Positions 8,324 through 15,977 of a stretch of DNA of 64,000 nt are shown piece by piece. Within the stretch, counting starts at the first letter, position 1; every line of letters begins with the position of its first letter. Made by a program: the position numbers and the translations under genes. This DNA is from SM23-73-3 sp964580215. Lineage in GTDB: Bacteria; Zixibacteria; MSB-5A5; SM1-73. The notes beneath the pieces are model-generated. The model ran no database searches. It was not told where the DNA came from and saw only the letters and a list, made by a program, of their open reading frames with translations. The DNA is taken from positions 1 to 64,000 of the forward strand of contig CAZOJT010000006.1 of the NCBI GenBank assembly GCA_964580215.1, in the 5' to 3' direction.

Positions 8324-8973
8324 CTAACAAATCCTCCTTCAATTATACCTGGATCAATCTCGATGATTCCTTTACGCTTTTCCTCGGTCTCATAGTGCAT
8401 CCGCATGGTGCATCGATTAGCGTTACGACCCGAATAGCTACCCCAGGGGTCGGGAAAGGGATTCCCATATGGCTGTCCCGCCTTCCACTCGTGACTCCCA
8501 AACGGTCCATTCGGAACATAACACATCTGGAGTGTAGTGCTGGTCTTGAAGCCAAACCAATAGTATTTATCTTTCTCCAACTGGATGGTGGTCACATCCT
8601 CACCACACCAAGCTCCTGCCTGATAGGTGACGTCTGTGCCTTCCCACAGCTTATCGTTAGGATGACCATTTTCATCATCGTAGACTGCCATGCGAAAGGT
8701 GCCTGCTCCAAGCATACCGTAGGTGCGCATTTCCAGGCGGGTGGAGGTGCCATCCTCTGGAGCCTGAAATCTTATAGCGTTAGCATAATTGGTCGACTCC
8801 CCTGCGTGGTTGGGACAATCCTCTAATCCGAACCAGGCGGCAAAAACAGGAAAATTCAAAATGAAAAATGACAAAAGCAAAATTAAAAAAACGGCAAGGG
8901 TCAAGGAACAAGAGGCTGGGTGGCCTGACCCTTGCCCCTTGACCCTGTATTTCTGAATTTTTAATTTTATCAT
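8320..8973 (-). CDS. Secreted protein of the phage cluster, unknown function
   Basis: 217 residues with a signal peptide ending near FPVFA. The mature part (AWFGLEDCPNHAGE, SNTRLEMRTYGMLGAGTFRMAVYDDENGHPNDKLWEGTD-like stretch) has the pattern of a lectin-like beta sandwich seen in viral and cell-surface proteins. Coupled by a 4-base overlap to the next gene. The signal-peptide region is built from the same caaaattc/aaaatg low-complexity repeat that occurs between genes (for example 37130). Two Met starts are possible; 8973 has SD GAGGAG. No family recognised. Confidence 0.5.
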   Translation of the reverse strand: MIKLKIQKYRVKGQGSGHPASCSLTLAVFLILLLSFFILNFPVFAAWFGLEDCPNHAGESTNYANAIRFQAPEDGTSTRLEMRTYGMLGAGTFRMAVYDDENGHPNDKLWEGTDVTYQAGAWCGEDVTTIQLEKDKYYWFGFKTSTTLQMCYVPNGPFGSHEWKAGQPYGNPFPDPWGSYSGRNANRCTMRMHYETEEKRKGIIEIDPGIIEGGFVR

Positions 8974-9049
8974 ATCTTCGCTCCTCGTGGCGGATAATCA
9001 ATAACGAATGACTAATGATTAATGACGAATTGCATCTATTCGTCATCCA

Positions 9050-9313
9050 TCATTGGGGGGTTAGTTCCTCTTTCCTCAACTGGTCAATCAATTCCCAGAA
9101 GATCTTTTCTGCCTCGGAGGTTTGAGCCAGCTTCTGTTTCAATTGAATTGCCTTCAGCGCATCCTGCGCCTTTGGCTCAAAGCCGTTCTTCTCCAGCTTC
9201 TCGATGAATTTGTTGATCAACGTCTCCAGAAGTCGCAGATCCGATATCTGTCGATTGTCAGCTTTTTTGGAACTGGGTTTTGATCTGGTCTTTTTTTTAG
9301 TTTTTCTTTTCAC
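9050..9313 (-). CDS. Small basic coiled-coil protein, phage cluster
   Basis: 87 residues from GTG at 9313 (AAAGGA upstream). Very basic first 20 residues, then an amphipathic helix (LETLINKFIEKLEKNGF, DALKAIQLKQKLAQ). No family recognised. It lies between a capsid-cluster gene and the secreted pair. It could be a small nucleic-acid-binding or virion protein. Confidence 0.45.
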   Translation of the reverse strand: MKRKTKKKTRSKPSSKKADNRQISDLRLLETLINKFIEKLEKNGFEPKAQDALKAIQLKQKLAQTSEAEKIFWELIDQLRKEELTPQ

Positions 9314-9368
9314 GATAATTGAATCCTTTCCGCCTGTGACACAAACCTAAACCTCCATGCTAAAGTTT

Positions 9369-9419
9369 GCGTAGTCCCGCCTTTGGCGGGGATGGCAAGC
9401 CGTAAAGGCTTGCCTACGC
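9369..9419. repeat. GCGTAG...CTACGC three-way-junction repeat
   Basis: Outer arms GCGTAG/CTACGC enclose two hairpins (CCCGCC-TTT-GGCGGG and GGCAAGCC/GGCTTGCC). Confidence 0.8.
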
Positions 9420-9516
9420 GAAAGTCAACTTTGCCACACAAAAAAGGAGAAATTTATCCTCAACACCTCTCTTTTCTCAATTCACTTAAACCTTCAACCT
9501 TAAACCCTAAACGCCT

Positions 9517-9888
9517 TCACCCCATCTCCACAATCATCAAATCCACCAATCCGGTCTTCTCAGATCCGGAAAACCTGGCGATCCTGAAACCTGTGTCAGT
9601 TTCTGTTCCAACCACAAAGCAGTTGACCTCGTCTTTGGGCATAACTATCACCTTGGGATTTCCGATCACCTCCGGGAGTTGATTCCCTCTGAAATCATAC
9701 AGGTCGGAGAAATTGATAACCTGATCCAGACCGCCCAGGTTATTTTTTGCCAGCATCACTCTTTTAGAGGTTTCGCCCATTTCGGTGTAGAGGAGAAGGA
9801 AAGATGCCAAAGACCAATCTCCCCACACCACGAAATTAGGCACCACCCAGGTTCTTCTTCCTCGTAGATAATCTAACGTAATGTTCAT
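9517..9888 (-). CDS. Hypothetical protein of the phage cluster
   Basis: 123 residues, good ribosome site (GAGAGGAAACC then ATG). Beta-rich, beginning MNITLDYLRGRRTWVVPNF and ending SGSEKTGLVDLMIVEMG; no membrane segment or known motif. Position after the connector-like gene suggests a head or tail completion protein. No family recognised. Confidence 0.5.
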   Translation of the reverse strand: MNITLDYLRGRRTWVVPNFVVWGDWSLASFLLLYTEMGETSKRVMLAKNNLGGLDQVINFSDLYDFRGNQLPEVIGNPKVIVMPKDEVNCFVVGTETDTGFRIARFSGSEKTGLVDLMIVEMG

Positions 9889-9967
9889 GGTTTCCTCTCT
9901 TTCTCAAATTCCCAGCGCATTATTTCTCCCTGCCGAATTACCGAAGGCGAAAAAACATTATCAGCTC

Positions 9968-10011
9968 GTAGTTGCCCCCAATTCATTGGGCTCGATAAAT
10001 CGAGCAACTAC
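9968..10011. repeat. GTAGTTGC...GCAACTAC three-way-junction repeat
   Basis: Outer arms GTAGTTGC/GCAACTAC with two inner hairpins (CCAAT/ATTGG and TCGA/TCGA). A half copy occurs near 62133-62153. Confidence 0.75.
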
Positions 10012-10078
10012 ACCATTACACAACACCTCACGTCTATCTGCGTCTCTTCATCCTTGAAGAGGAGGTGGGGGGGTAAGG

Positions 10079-10924
10079 CTACTTCGTCGATTTTACCGCA
10101 TAAGGTGAACAAAAACCACCCGGGTCTTTTCTGAATCTTTTCAGAAGCCCGTATGCTTGATCCCGATAAGTACCTGACATTTTCGACCACGCCAAAGACA
10201 GAGAGTGAGCCTGCCATCCTGTGCCGGAGACAATGTTCTGCGTCATCGCCTCCATGGCTTTGATGTTGCACAATATGGAAACAGTTAGATAGGTCTCCGC
10301 GGTCACCAGAGATTGATCAGTGGAGTTGGCATAAGAGGAGTCGATGTATTGGAGAATCTGGTCGTTTGCTTCTTTAATGGCGTTTTCAATCACTTTATCA
10401 CTTAAAAGAGCAAATTCCACCGTGTAATCCACCAGTACCCACTGACCATCCTCAATATCTCCGGAAGCCAGTCTTTTTATCTGTCCTTTGACGTAATCGA
10501 TCTGATAATCGGTATCTTTGGTATATATCCGAAAGTAAAGATACCAGATCACCACAGAAGATGCCGTTGGGATTGAGCCTGTCGAGATGCGGGTTATCGT
10601 TCCACTATCGTAGTCAATGGAATAATCCACGTTCTCCACATAGATTTCCCCCAGAGAGGAATCATTTGCCACCACCACGGTATCAAAAATGAGCTCCTGA
10701 TGTGCCAGTTGCACTGTGTCAAAAGATGCAAAGCTTATGGTTTCGCAAGTAGGGACATTCTGCTCCTTTGCCTTTACCTTCTCCGATCCTGGCAGGAGCA
10801 AAACATGAGGAAGCTGAAACGGCGTTTCTCCTTCCAGACGGCAGGCTACGTTTTCTTTGCTGACCGTGCCAAGTTCATGCTCCAGGATATGCCTTTTGAC
10901 TAAATCTATGTTTGTAAATCCCAT
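10079..10924 (-). CDS. Putative head-tail connector/virion protein
   Basis: 281 residues, SD AAGGAT then ATG. Central part contains two beta modules of the kind NVDYSIDYDSGTITRI and DTDYQIDYVKGQIKRL; the C-terminal third is helical (KVIENAIKEANDQILQYID, AETYLTVSILCNIKAMEAM). The helical part resembles phage connector or DNA-packaging adaptor proteins, and the gene lies in the expected place downstream of the capsid gene. Assignment is weak and rests on context. Confidence 0.4.
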   Translation of the reverse strand: MGFTNIDLVKRHILEHELGTVSKENVACRLEGETPFQLPHVLLLPGSEKVKAKEQNVPTCETISFASFDTVQLAHQELIFDTVVVANDSSLGEIYVENVDYSIDYDSGTITRISTGSIPTASSVVIWYLYFRIYTKDTDYQIDYVKGQIKRLASGDIEDGQWVLVDYTVEFALLSDKVIENAIKEANDQILQYIDSSYANSTDQSLVTAETYLTVSILCNIKAMEAMTQNIVSGTGWQAHSLSLAWSKMSGTYRDQAYGLLKRFRKDPGGFCSPYAVKSTK

Positions 10925-11047
10925 CTTCTTTATCCTTCCTTATTCGTCGTAAACTCAGGCTTTTTACCTCACCGCCTTTGATTCCCCCTCTCCATTTTAT
11001 GGAGAGGGGGATAGGGGGAGAGGTTTTATAAATCCCAACTTAAAATT

Positions 11048-11110
11048 GGGCTTGGCATGAACCAAGATGGTTCATACCAGGGATAGCAAGCCGTAAAGGC
11101 TTGCCTACGC
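11048..11110. repeat. Palindromic repeat, GCAAGCC...CTACGC family
   Basis: GGCTTGG/CCAAG and GAACCA/TGGTTC inverted units, then GCAAGCC-GTAAA-GGCTTGC and CTACGC. A variant of the 9369 and 19107 repeats. Confidence 0.65.
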
Positions 11111-11232
11111 AAAGATCACTCTATTCTAACAAGAAAGACAGAAATTCATCCATTAGAACCTACCCTTTCAATTCACTTAAACTTTACACCTTAAACCTTG
11201 AACCTTACACCTTAAACCTTAAACGCTTTTCT

Positions 11233-12657
11233 TTATCTTATCACCTTCAGATACTTTGCCTCCGGCACCGCGGTGATCTGAGTCCCAACCGGAGCGGTGG
11301 CAAAAGTTGTGGTGACCAGAATTTTAATCCAGAATTCAAAGACACCATTTACCGGACATCTTTGCCAGTCAGAGGGAACGGAGTTTAAATCCTCCCACAA
11401 AATGACCGTCTTATCCTCTGAGTCCAGATGATAACCCCCGGATTGAGGGACAAAATCAGACCAGCTCTCTCCATTCCAATATTGCCACTTCACCTCACCA
11501 CCAATCCCCGCGGTGGACAAAATGATTTTTGTTAGGTTGAATTTGACATCCATCCCTACATAGAAAGCATCATCGGTATCCTTGACCAATCCACCGGAGG
11601 TGGGATGAAATACATCTGCGGGAGTCGAATCGGATGCTTCGGTGGTTCGGTCGTAATATTTGGTGACTGCGGAGTCATCGTAACAGAAAACTTTATCGAA
11701 AGGCTTCTGTCCGCACTCAAAGAACTCAGGTGATACAAACGAGATGCCCTCCTTATAGGAATAAAAGAGCTGATTCTGCCCGTTGCCGACGTTTTTGGCA
11801 AAGAAGACATAAGGGATATTGTCCAGAAATTTTATGGCTAAAGATTCAGGCACGCTGTTGTCCACGGTCAACACCCCACTCCAATTATTTCCATCAAATT
11901 CTTTGTATAGAAGGGATGATGTTCCGGGGAAGAGGATTCCCACCTTATTATCTGCGGATAGGTCTGCACAGAAATTATCATCAATGGTGGAGCTGGAATA
12001 GATGGTCTGCTGTGAATCCCAGCCGGCGGCTTGTATCTCGCGCGAACGATAAGCCAAAAGGGTGGAATCATCCGAATAGAAACAATGTATATAGGGTGGT
12101 TGAAAAACCAGTTGCGAATAGCAAGATCCGGTGCCGTTGGTCAAAGTCGATCCCGGATCAGATGGACCGGTTCCCCAGGTGGCTCCATCATCTTGCGAAG
12201 TTTTAGCATGCACAAAATAGCGCTCGGCTCCTGAATCGTAATAGGTCCAGGATATCCACAGGCGACTGGTGGAATCTTTGGTAAAGCTGGGAAAATAATT
12301 TTCTCCCACATTGCACACTGTATTGGCCGTTCCTAAGCTCCAGTTGCCCTGAGAAAAGCTCATCTTTAGTTCAAGCAGATTCAGAGTAGTCTGTTGAGTA
12401 TACACCACATAGATATTGCCGTCTGAGTCCATAAAAACAGAAGGTGGATAGTCTGCGCTATCTGTGGCTATCTCTGTTGGATCTGACCAGCTTAAATATG
12501 GCGGATCAGACCAGACATATACCAGTTGATTGGGAGTTTGGGGATAGATGATGATCACCCGATCCTGATATTGCCCAAAGGAGACCTTGAACATCTTAGC
12601 CTGAGGCTGAATACCAGTGGCGTAGAATGAGCTGACTGTATCGATCAGTTTCTGCAT
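11233..12657 (-). CDS. BNR/sialidase-like beta-propeller protein of the phage cluster
   Basis: 474 residues without signal peptide. Repeating units such as SDSDGNIYVVYT-type, TKDSTSRLWISWTYYDSG, HAKTSQDDGATWGTG (an Asp-box SxDxGxTW match) and RSREIQAAGWDSQQTI indicate a beta-propeller. The last 120 residues (VGMDVKFNLTKII, WQYWNGESWSDF) form a separate beta domain. In a capsid cluster this suits a receptor-binding or tail-tip protein. No catalytic sialidase residues can be assigned from sequence alone. Confidence 0.5.
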   Translation of the reverse strand: MQKLIDTVSSFYATGIQPQAKMFKVSFGQYQDRVIIIYPQTPNQLVYVWSDPPYLSWSDPTEIATDSADYPPSVFMDSDGNIYVVYTQQTTLNLLELKMSFSQGNWSLGTANTVCNVGENYFPSFTKDSTSRLWISWTYYDSGAERYFVHAKTSQDDGATWGTGPSDPGSTLTNGTGSCYSQLVFQPPYIHCFYSDDSTLLAYRSREIQAAGWDSQQTIYSSSTIDDNFCADLSADNKVGILFPGTSSLLYKEFDGNNWSGVLTVDNSVPESLAIKFLDNIPYVFFAKNVGNGQNQLFYSYKEGISFVSPEFFECGQKPFDKVFCYDDSAVTKYYDRTTEASDSTPADVFHPTSGGLVKDTDDAFYVGMDVKFNLTKIILSTAGIGGEVKWQYWNGESWSDFVPQSGGYHLDSEDKTVILWEDLNSVPSDWQRCPVNGVFEFWIKILVTTTFATAPVGTQITAVPEAKYLKVIR

Positions 12658-12687
12658 GTTTTTCTGCCTTTACTTCTTCCCCACTCC

Positions 12688-12760
12688 GTCCACAGTCCGC
12701 AGTCGACGGTCCACGGCTTTTAGATCTTAGCTGTGGACTGCGGACTGTTGACTGTGGACA
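12688..12760. repeat. Inverted heptamer array
   Basis: GTCCACA/GTCCGCA/GTCGACG units on one arm and their complements (TGTGGAC, TGCGGAC, TGTTGAC) on the other form one large palindrome between two phage genes. The same words occur at 13911, 16394 and 19841. Confidence 0.8.
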
Positions 12761-12781
12761 GGGAGAGGGGGTAGGTGAATT

Positions 12782-13891
12782 TTACGTCCAGACCGTATCC
12801 AGAACCAAAGCCGCTTCCTTGATCACCTTGGCGTAAGCCACGGATTCGGATATGACCGCCTCCTCCAGCTTTTGCTCAATCACCTTGTCGTATTCTACCA
12901 TCAAAGGTTGGCTCACCACCTCCTCGATGGCGAAGCGATTGTCCAGCCCGATCACTAGATCAGAGGAAACGTCATCACATCTTACCAGGCTTGAGCCCAA
13001 AGGAGATACCAGATCACCTGTCTTCTGGAACTTAAACCCCGCCATGGGATCTTTGAACTCATCCATGGTAAGGATGGTCTTGATCAGATCCTTGTGGCAC
13101 AGGATGGTATTCATCTCAAAGGGGAAGAATTCATTCCACAAGCTGATAAGATCAGCATAGGTGAAGCTCCCGGAGGTGGCAGTGTTTATCACCGTGGCGG
13201 CATTGTCATTTCCATCTCCGTTGATGGTGGTATCCACCACCATTGCCATCTTGTCTGCCTGAAGTCTGAATCCAATGAACCACAGAAGAACCTTGAACTG
13301 GGCGGTGGTGCGATGTCTTAAGGCTTTGTAAGAGGTCTTCAAGGTTATCCCGTAATCCGGCACGGTGATGGAGTGCAGTTGTTCTGCCACCGTCAGGGTA
13401 GGAATCTCCGCTGAGTCCCCGATCGGTCGCAGTGAGAGCTTGGACTGATCAGGAGTGACGTTGACGTAGAATGGAGTATAGCGGGAGGAGGAGATCATGC
13501 TGGAACTGGCTATAAGCTTGCCCAGCTCCGGACGCATCTTCTGACCTCTTTTGATCTCCCTCATCATGAACTCAGGAAGAAGTGCCGGTGCTCCCTGATA
13601 GAAAAGCTCCACGGTGACAGGATTTTTTCCTCCCACCCTTATATCGTGCGCTGCCAACTGCCGCTCAAAAGCGTCCAGAGGGGAGTTTATATCACTGGGA
13701 TCATACTCCTCCGTTTCCAGAAGCTCCGATAAGGTCACACCTCGGGACTGTGCATCCAGGTAAGTTTCCCGGGTGACTTTGATCTCCTTTGCTCTGGAAA
13801 GATCCACCCGTCCGGAGGCAGGCTTCTCCCAGTTGGCCAATTCCAGAAGCTTCTTTCCTTCAGCCGAGTTTAACAACTTTTCCAAATCCAT
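12782..13891 (-). CDS. Major capsid protein (HK97-like)
   Basis: 369 residues, SD AAAGGAGAG before ATG. Helical N-terminal 100 residues (MDLEKLLNSAEGKKLLELAN) could be a cleaved delta domain. The body reads like an HK97-fold capsid: SLRPIGDSAEIPTLTV, the long helix TSYKALRHRTTAQFKVLLWF, and DTTINGDGNDNA. It ends with KVIEQKLEEAVISESVAYAKV, a typical capsid C-terminus. It follows the cement protein and the coiled-coil protein and is downstream of the protease fusion, the standard head-gene order. Capsid identity is strong by context and pattern, not proven by alignment. Confidence 0.7.
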   Translation of the reverse strand: MDLEKLLNSAEGKKLLELANWEKPASGRVDLSRAKEIKVTRETYLDAQSRGVTLSELLETEEYDPSDINSPLDAFERQLAAHDIRVGGKNPVTVELFYQGAPALLPEFMMREIKRGQKMRPELGKLIASSSMISSSRYTPFYVNVTPDQSKLSLRPIGDSAEIPTLTVAEQLHSITVPDYGITLKTSYKALRHRTTAQFKVLLWFIGFRLQADKMAMVVDTTINGDGNDNAATVINTATSGSFTYADLISLWNEFFPFEMNTILCHKDLIKTILTMDEFKDPMAGFKFQKTGDLVSPLGSSLVRCDDVSSDLVIGLDNRFAIEEVVSQPLMVEYDKVIEQKLEEAVISESVAYAKVIKEAALVLDTVWT

Positions 13892-13910
13892 CTTTCTCTC
13901 CTTTTTGAAA

Positions 13911-13972
13911 CGTCCGCCGACGGCCGACCGCAGTCCGCCGCAAAAAATCTTGAAGCGGCGGTCGGCGGACAG
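13911..13972. repeat. Inverted heptamer array (GTCCGCC words)
   Basis: GTCCGCCGACGGCCGACCGC on one side and its near complement GCGGTCGGCGGAC on the other, around an A-rich loop. The same word family lies inside the phage fusion gene at 16394-16468. Confidence 0.8.
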
Positions 13973-14158
13973 GTTAATTCAAAATCAGATTTCTAAAGGC
14001 ACATCAACCTTGCAGAGTCAGGGTCTCCGCCCAGACGGGCGTCCGTCTGGACGCTTTGCTTCGACAAGTGGATGCACTCCATTTTTCAATCTGTTTCATC
14101 CGTTTAATCTGCTGGGAAGATGTTCATCCGCTGCATCCGTTTAATCCGTTGACCGCTT

Positions 14159-14578
14159 TTACAGAATCAATGTGCACTCCGTGGTTCCATTCACCGAGAT
14201 GACCGTTCCTCTGGCGATATTTCCGCCATCGGGATCGTAACCGGTCAATGCGGGAGCTTGTTTCACCGTTCCACTGGCACCGCCCACCACTCGATCTCCC
14301 ACCTGAGGATAGGTGGTGGTGATGGGAACCGTCATCACTCCACCGATCTGCACGGTAGCCACTCTTTTTCCATCGTCTGCATCTGTCAGAGTAAGATCGA
14401 TCAATTTCCCCAGAAAAACCGAATCGTCCGTGCTGGGTCCTACCTGGTTGTTTCCGGAAAGCGTTACCGCCTGTCCTATATCTGTGTCTTTTAAGTCATC
14501 CACTCCGCCGGTTTGCTTGATGGAGAAGGTGGCAAATACCGCTCCCGTGGCTTCCAAGTTTTGATCTCTAATTCCCAT
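14159..14578 (-). CDS. Capsid cement/decoration protein (DUF2190-like)
   Basis: 139 residues, SD AGGAGG before ATG. Small all-beta protein (DIGQAVTLSGNNQVGP, VFLGKLIDLTLTDADDGKRVATVQIGG, PQVGDRVVGG) that matches the style of DUF2190-type cement proteins, which are normally encoded beside the major capsid gene as here. It is transcribed just before the capsid gene. Confidence 0.55.
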   Translation of the reverse strand: MGIRDQNLEATGAVFATFSIKQTGGVDDLKDTDIGQAVTLSGNNQVGPSTDDSVFLGKLIDLTLTDADDGKRVATVQIGGVMTVPITTTYPQVGDRVVGGASGTVKQAPALTGYDPDGGNIARGTVISVNGTTECTLIL

Positions 14579-14982
14579 TCTTTCCTCCTTCTTTGAAACT
14601 GTTTACTGTGAACTGTAAACCATTTAGAAGACTGTCCCAGACGGGTCTCCGTCTTTTTGGACATCCCTTCGGGTCATAACACCCACTGTGGTTCTCCTTC
14701 TGTTTTTAACCTTTGTTTTGCAATAGAAAAAAGTGAACTGTAGAAGTGGAGTTTCAGGGTCTATTGAAAAAGTAGTTTTATGTAGGGACAGGGCTTGTCC
14801 CTGTCCTAACTCTAAAGAGGACAGCCACAAGGGCTGTCCCTACGACTGCACCAGCTTGCTGGTGCAGTCCATGGTTTTTAAACACGTTTTTAGCTCCACC
14901 CTTGTTTTGCAGAGCAAACCTGTCCGCAGAATCCTAAGGAAAGGTTCGCCTCTACAGAATTGGTAACTCGCATGACACTTGG
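14579..14982. other. Repeat-filled gap between head genes
   Basis: Contains the GTAGGGAC repeat and no supported gene. Confidence 0.6.
14782..14843. repeat. GTAGGGAC...GTCCCTAC three-way-junction repeat
   Basis: Outer arms GTAGGGAC/GTCCCTAC; inner hairpins GGGACAGG/CCTGTCC and GGACAGCC/GGCTGTCC. A second copy lies at 19665. Confidence 0.85.
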
Positions 14983-15408
14983 TTATGTTTTCACTCCTGT
15001 TTTGAATTCTGAGATCTGAAAATTAGATTCACCGTGGTCGACCATCACCCTGGATTGAGGCGTGGCGGGAAAACTCTGATTGAACTCTTCTTTTACTTTT
15101 TCCCTCAAAAATAGGAGGTCCTCAAAACTCAAATCCGGGGATGACAAAAGCTTTTCCACCAAACCACAGGAATCTAAGTCCCCCTTCGCGCGAGAAACAG
15201 CCAGAGCCATCCTTTTGATCTCCGATTTGAATTCAGAAAGAAGCTTCTCTGAGAGCTTTTCTTTTTCTTCCATAGAGCTTAAAGCACAAACCGCCGCACT
15301 CAAATCCTTTTCCAGTTGGTCAAAGTCAATCTTTTGGACCATCTCATCACCGATGGCATCCTGGTGTTGGTTTAAGGATTCAATCAAGTTTTGAATGTTC
15401 ATGTTCAC
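14983..15408 (-). CDS. Coiled-coil protein, possible capsid scaffold
   Basis: 141 residues, nearly all helical and acidic (FDQLEKDLSAAVCALSSMEE, EKLLSEFKSEIKRMALAVSR), with a short flexible tail. Located between the protease fusion and the cement/capsid genes, which is where scaffolding proteins usually lie. No family recognised; the scaffold role is inferred from position and coiled-coil content. Confidence 0.5.
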   Translation of the reverse strand: MNMNIQNLIESLNQHQDAIGDEMVQKIDFDQLEKDLSAAVCALSSMEEKEKLSEKLLSEFKSEIKRMALAVSRAKGDLDSCGLVEKLLSSPDLSFEDLLFLREKVKEEFNQSFPATPQSRVMVDHGESNFQISEFKTGVKT

Positions 15409-15602
15409 CTCTCATATGAAGTTTGAAAACTATAGCAAACAATCAGATAAATTGATATAATCACCCTCCCCCTTGCCCCCTCCCATCAAGGGAAGGGGGA
15501 TTTATGACGGAGACCCGTCTGGGAAGTCCCCTCTCCCCTTGGGGGAGAGGGCCAGGGTGAGGGGTATGTAAGTTTATTTCTTGCTTTTGTATTAGGTTAA
15601 AC

Positions 15603-15899
15603 TCACCTTTTATCCATCTCCGAAAGTTGATATTCGATTCTGTTCAATCGATTTTGTAAATCTTGGCTGAATTGGTGAAATTCCTCTTTGGTCAAAAAAT
15701 TCTGATTTAAAAGCACCTCTATGTTGGAGAGTCTTTTGTCCAACTGATTAACCACAACAGATTCCGCCTTCTGTGAAAGATCCAGCCTTATTCCTGCAAT
15801 GGTGGTGTAGTAAGCGGTGATGATTCCCAAAGCGGTCACAAAGAAAGCGACAAGAAATTGCAACAACTGCACTTTTGAAAACACCCTATTGTTCTCCAT
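15603..15899 (-). CDS. Membrane-anchored coiled-coil protein, phage cluster
   Basis: 98 residues from ATG 15899. One membrane segment at about 8-30 (LLQFLVAFFVTALGIITAYY), then a coiled coil (VVNQLDKRLSNIEVLLNQNF, FSQDLQNRLNRIEYQLSEMD). This layout occurs in spanin-like or haemolysin XhlA-like phage proteins. A lysis or membrane-adaptor role is possible but not shown. Confidence 0.45.
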   Translation of the reverse strand: MENNRVFSKVQLLQFLVAFFVTALGIITAYYTTIAGIRLDLSQKAESVVVNQLDKRLSNIEVLLNQNFLTKEEFHQFSQDLQNRLNRIEYQLSEMDKR

Positions 15900-15977
15900 A
15901 ACTTTCAACCTTCAACTTTAAACCTTAAACGCCTTTTATCCGCTTAATCCGTTTCATCCGTTGACCGTTTTATCCCT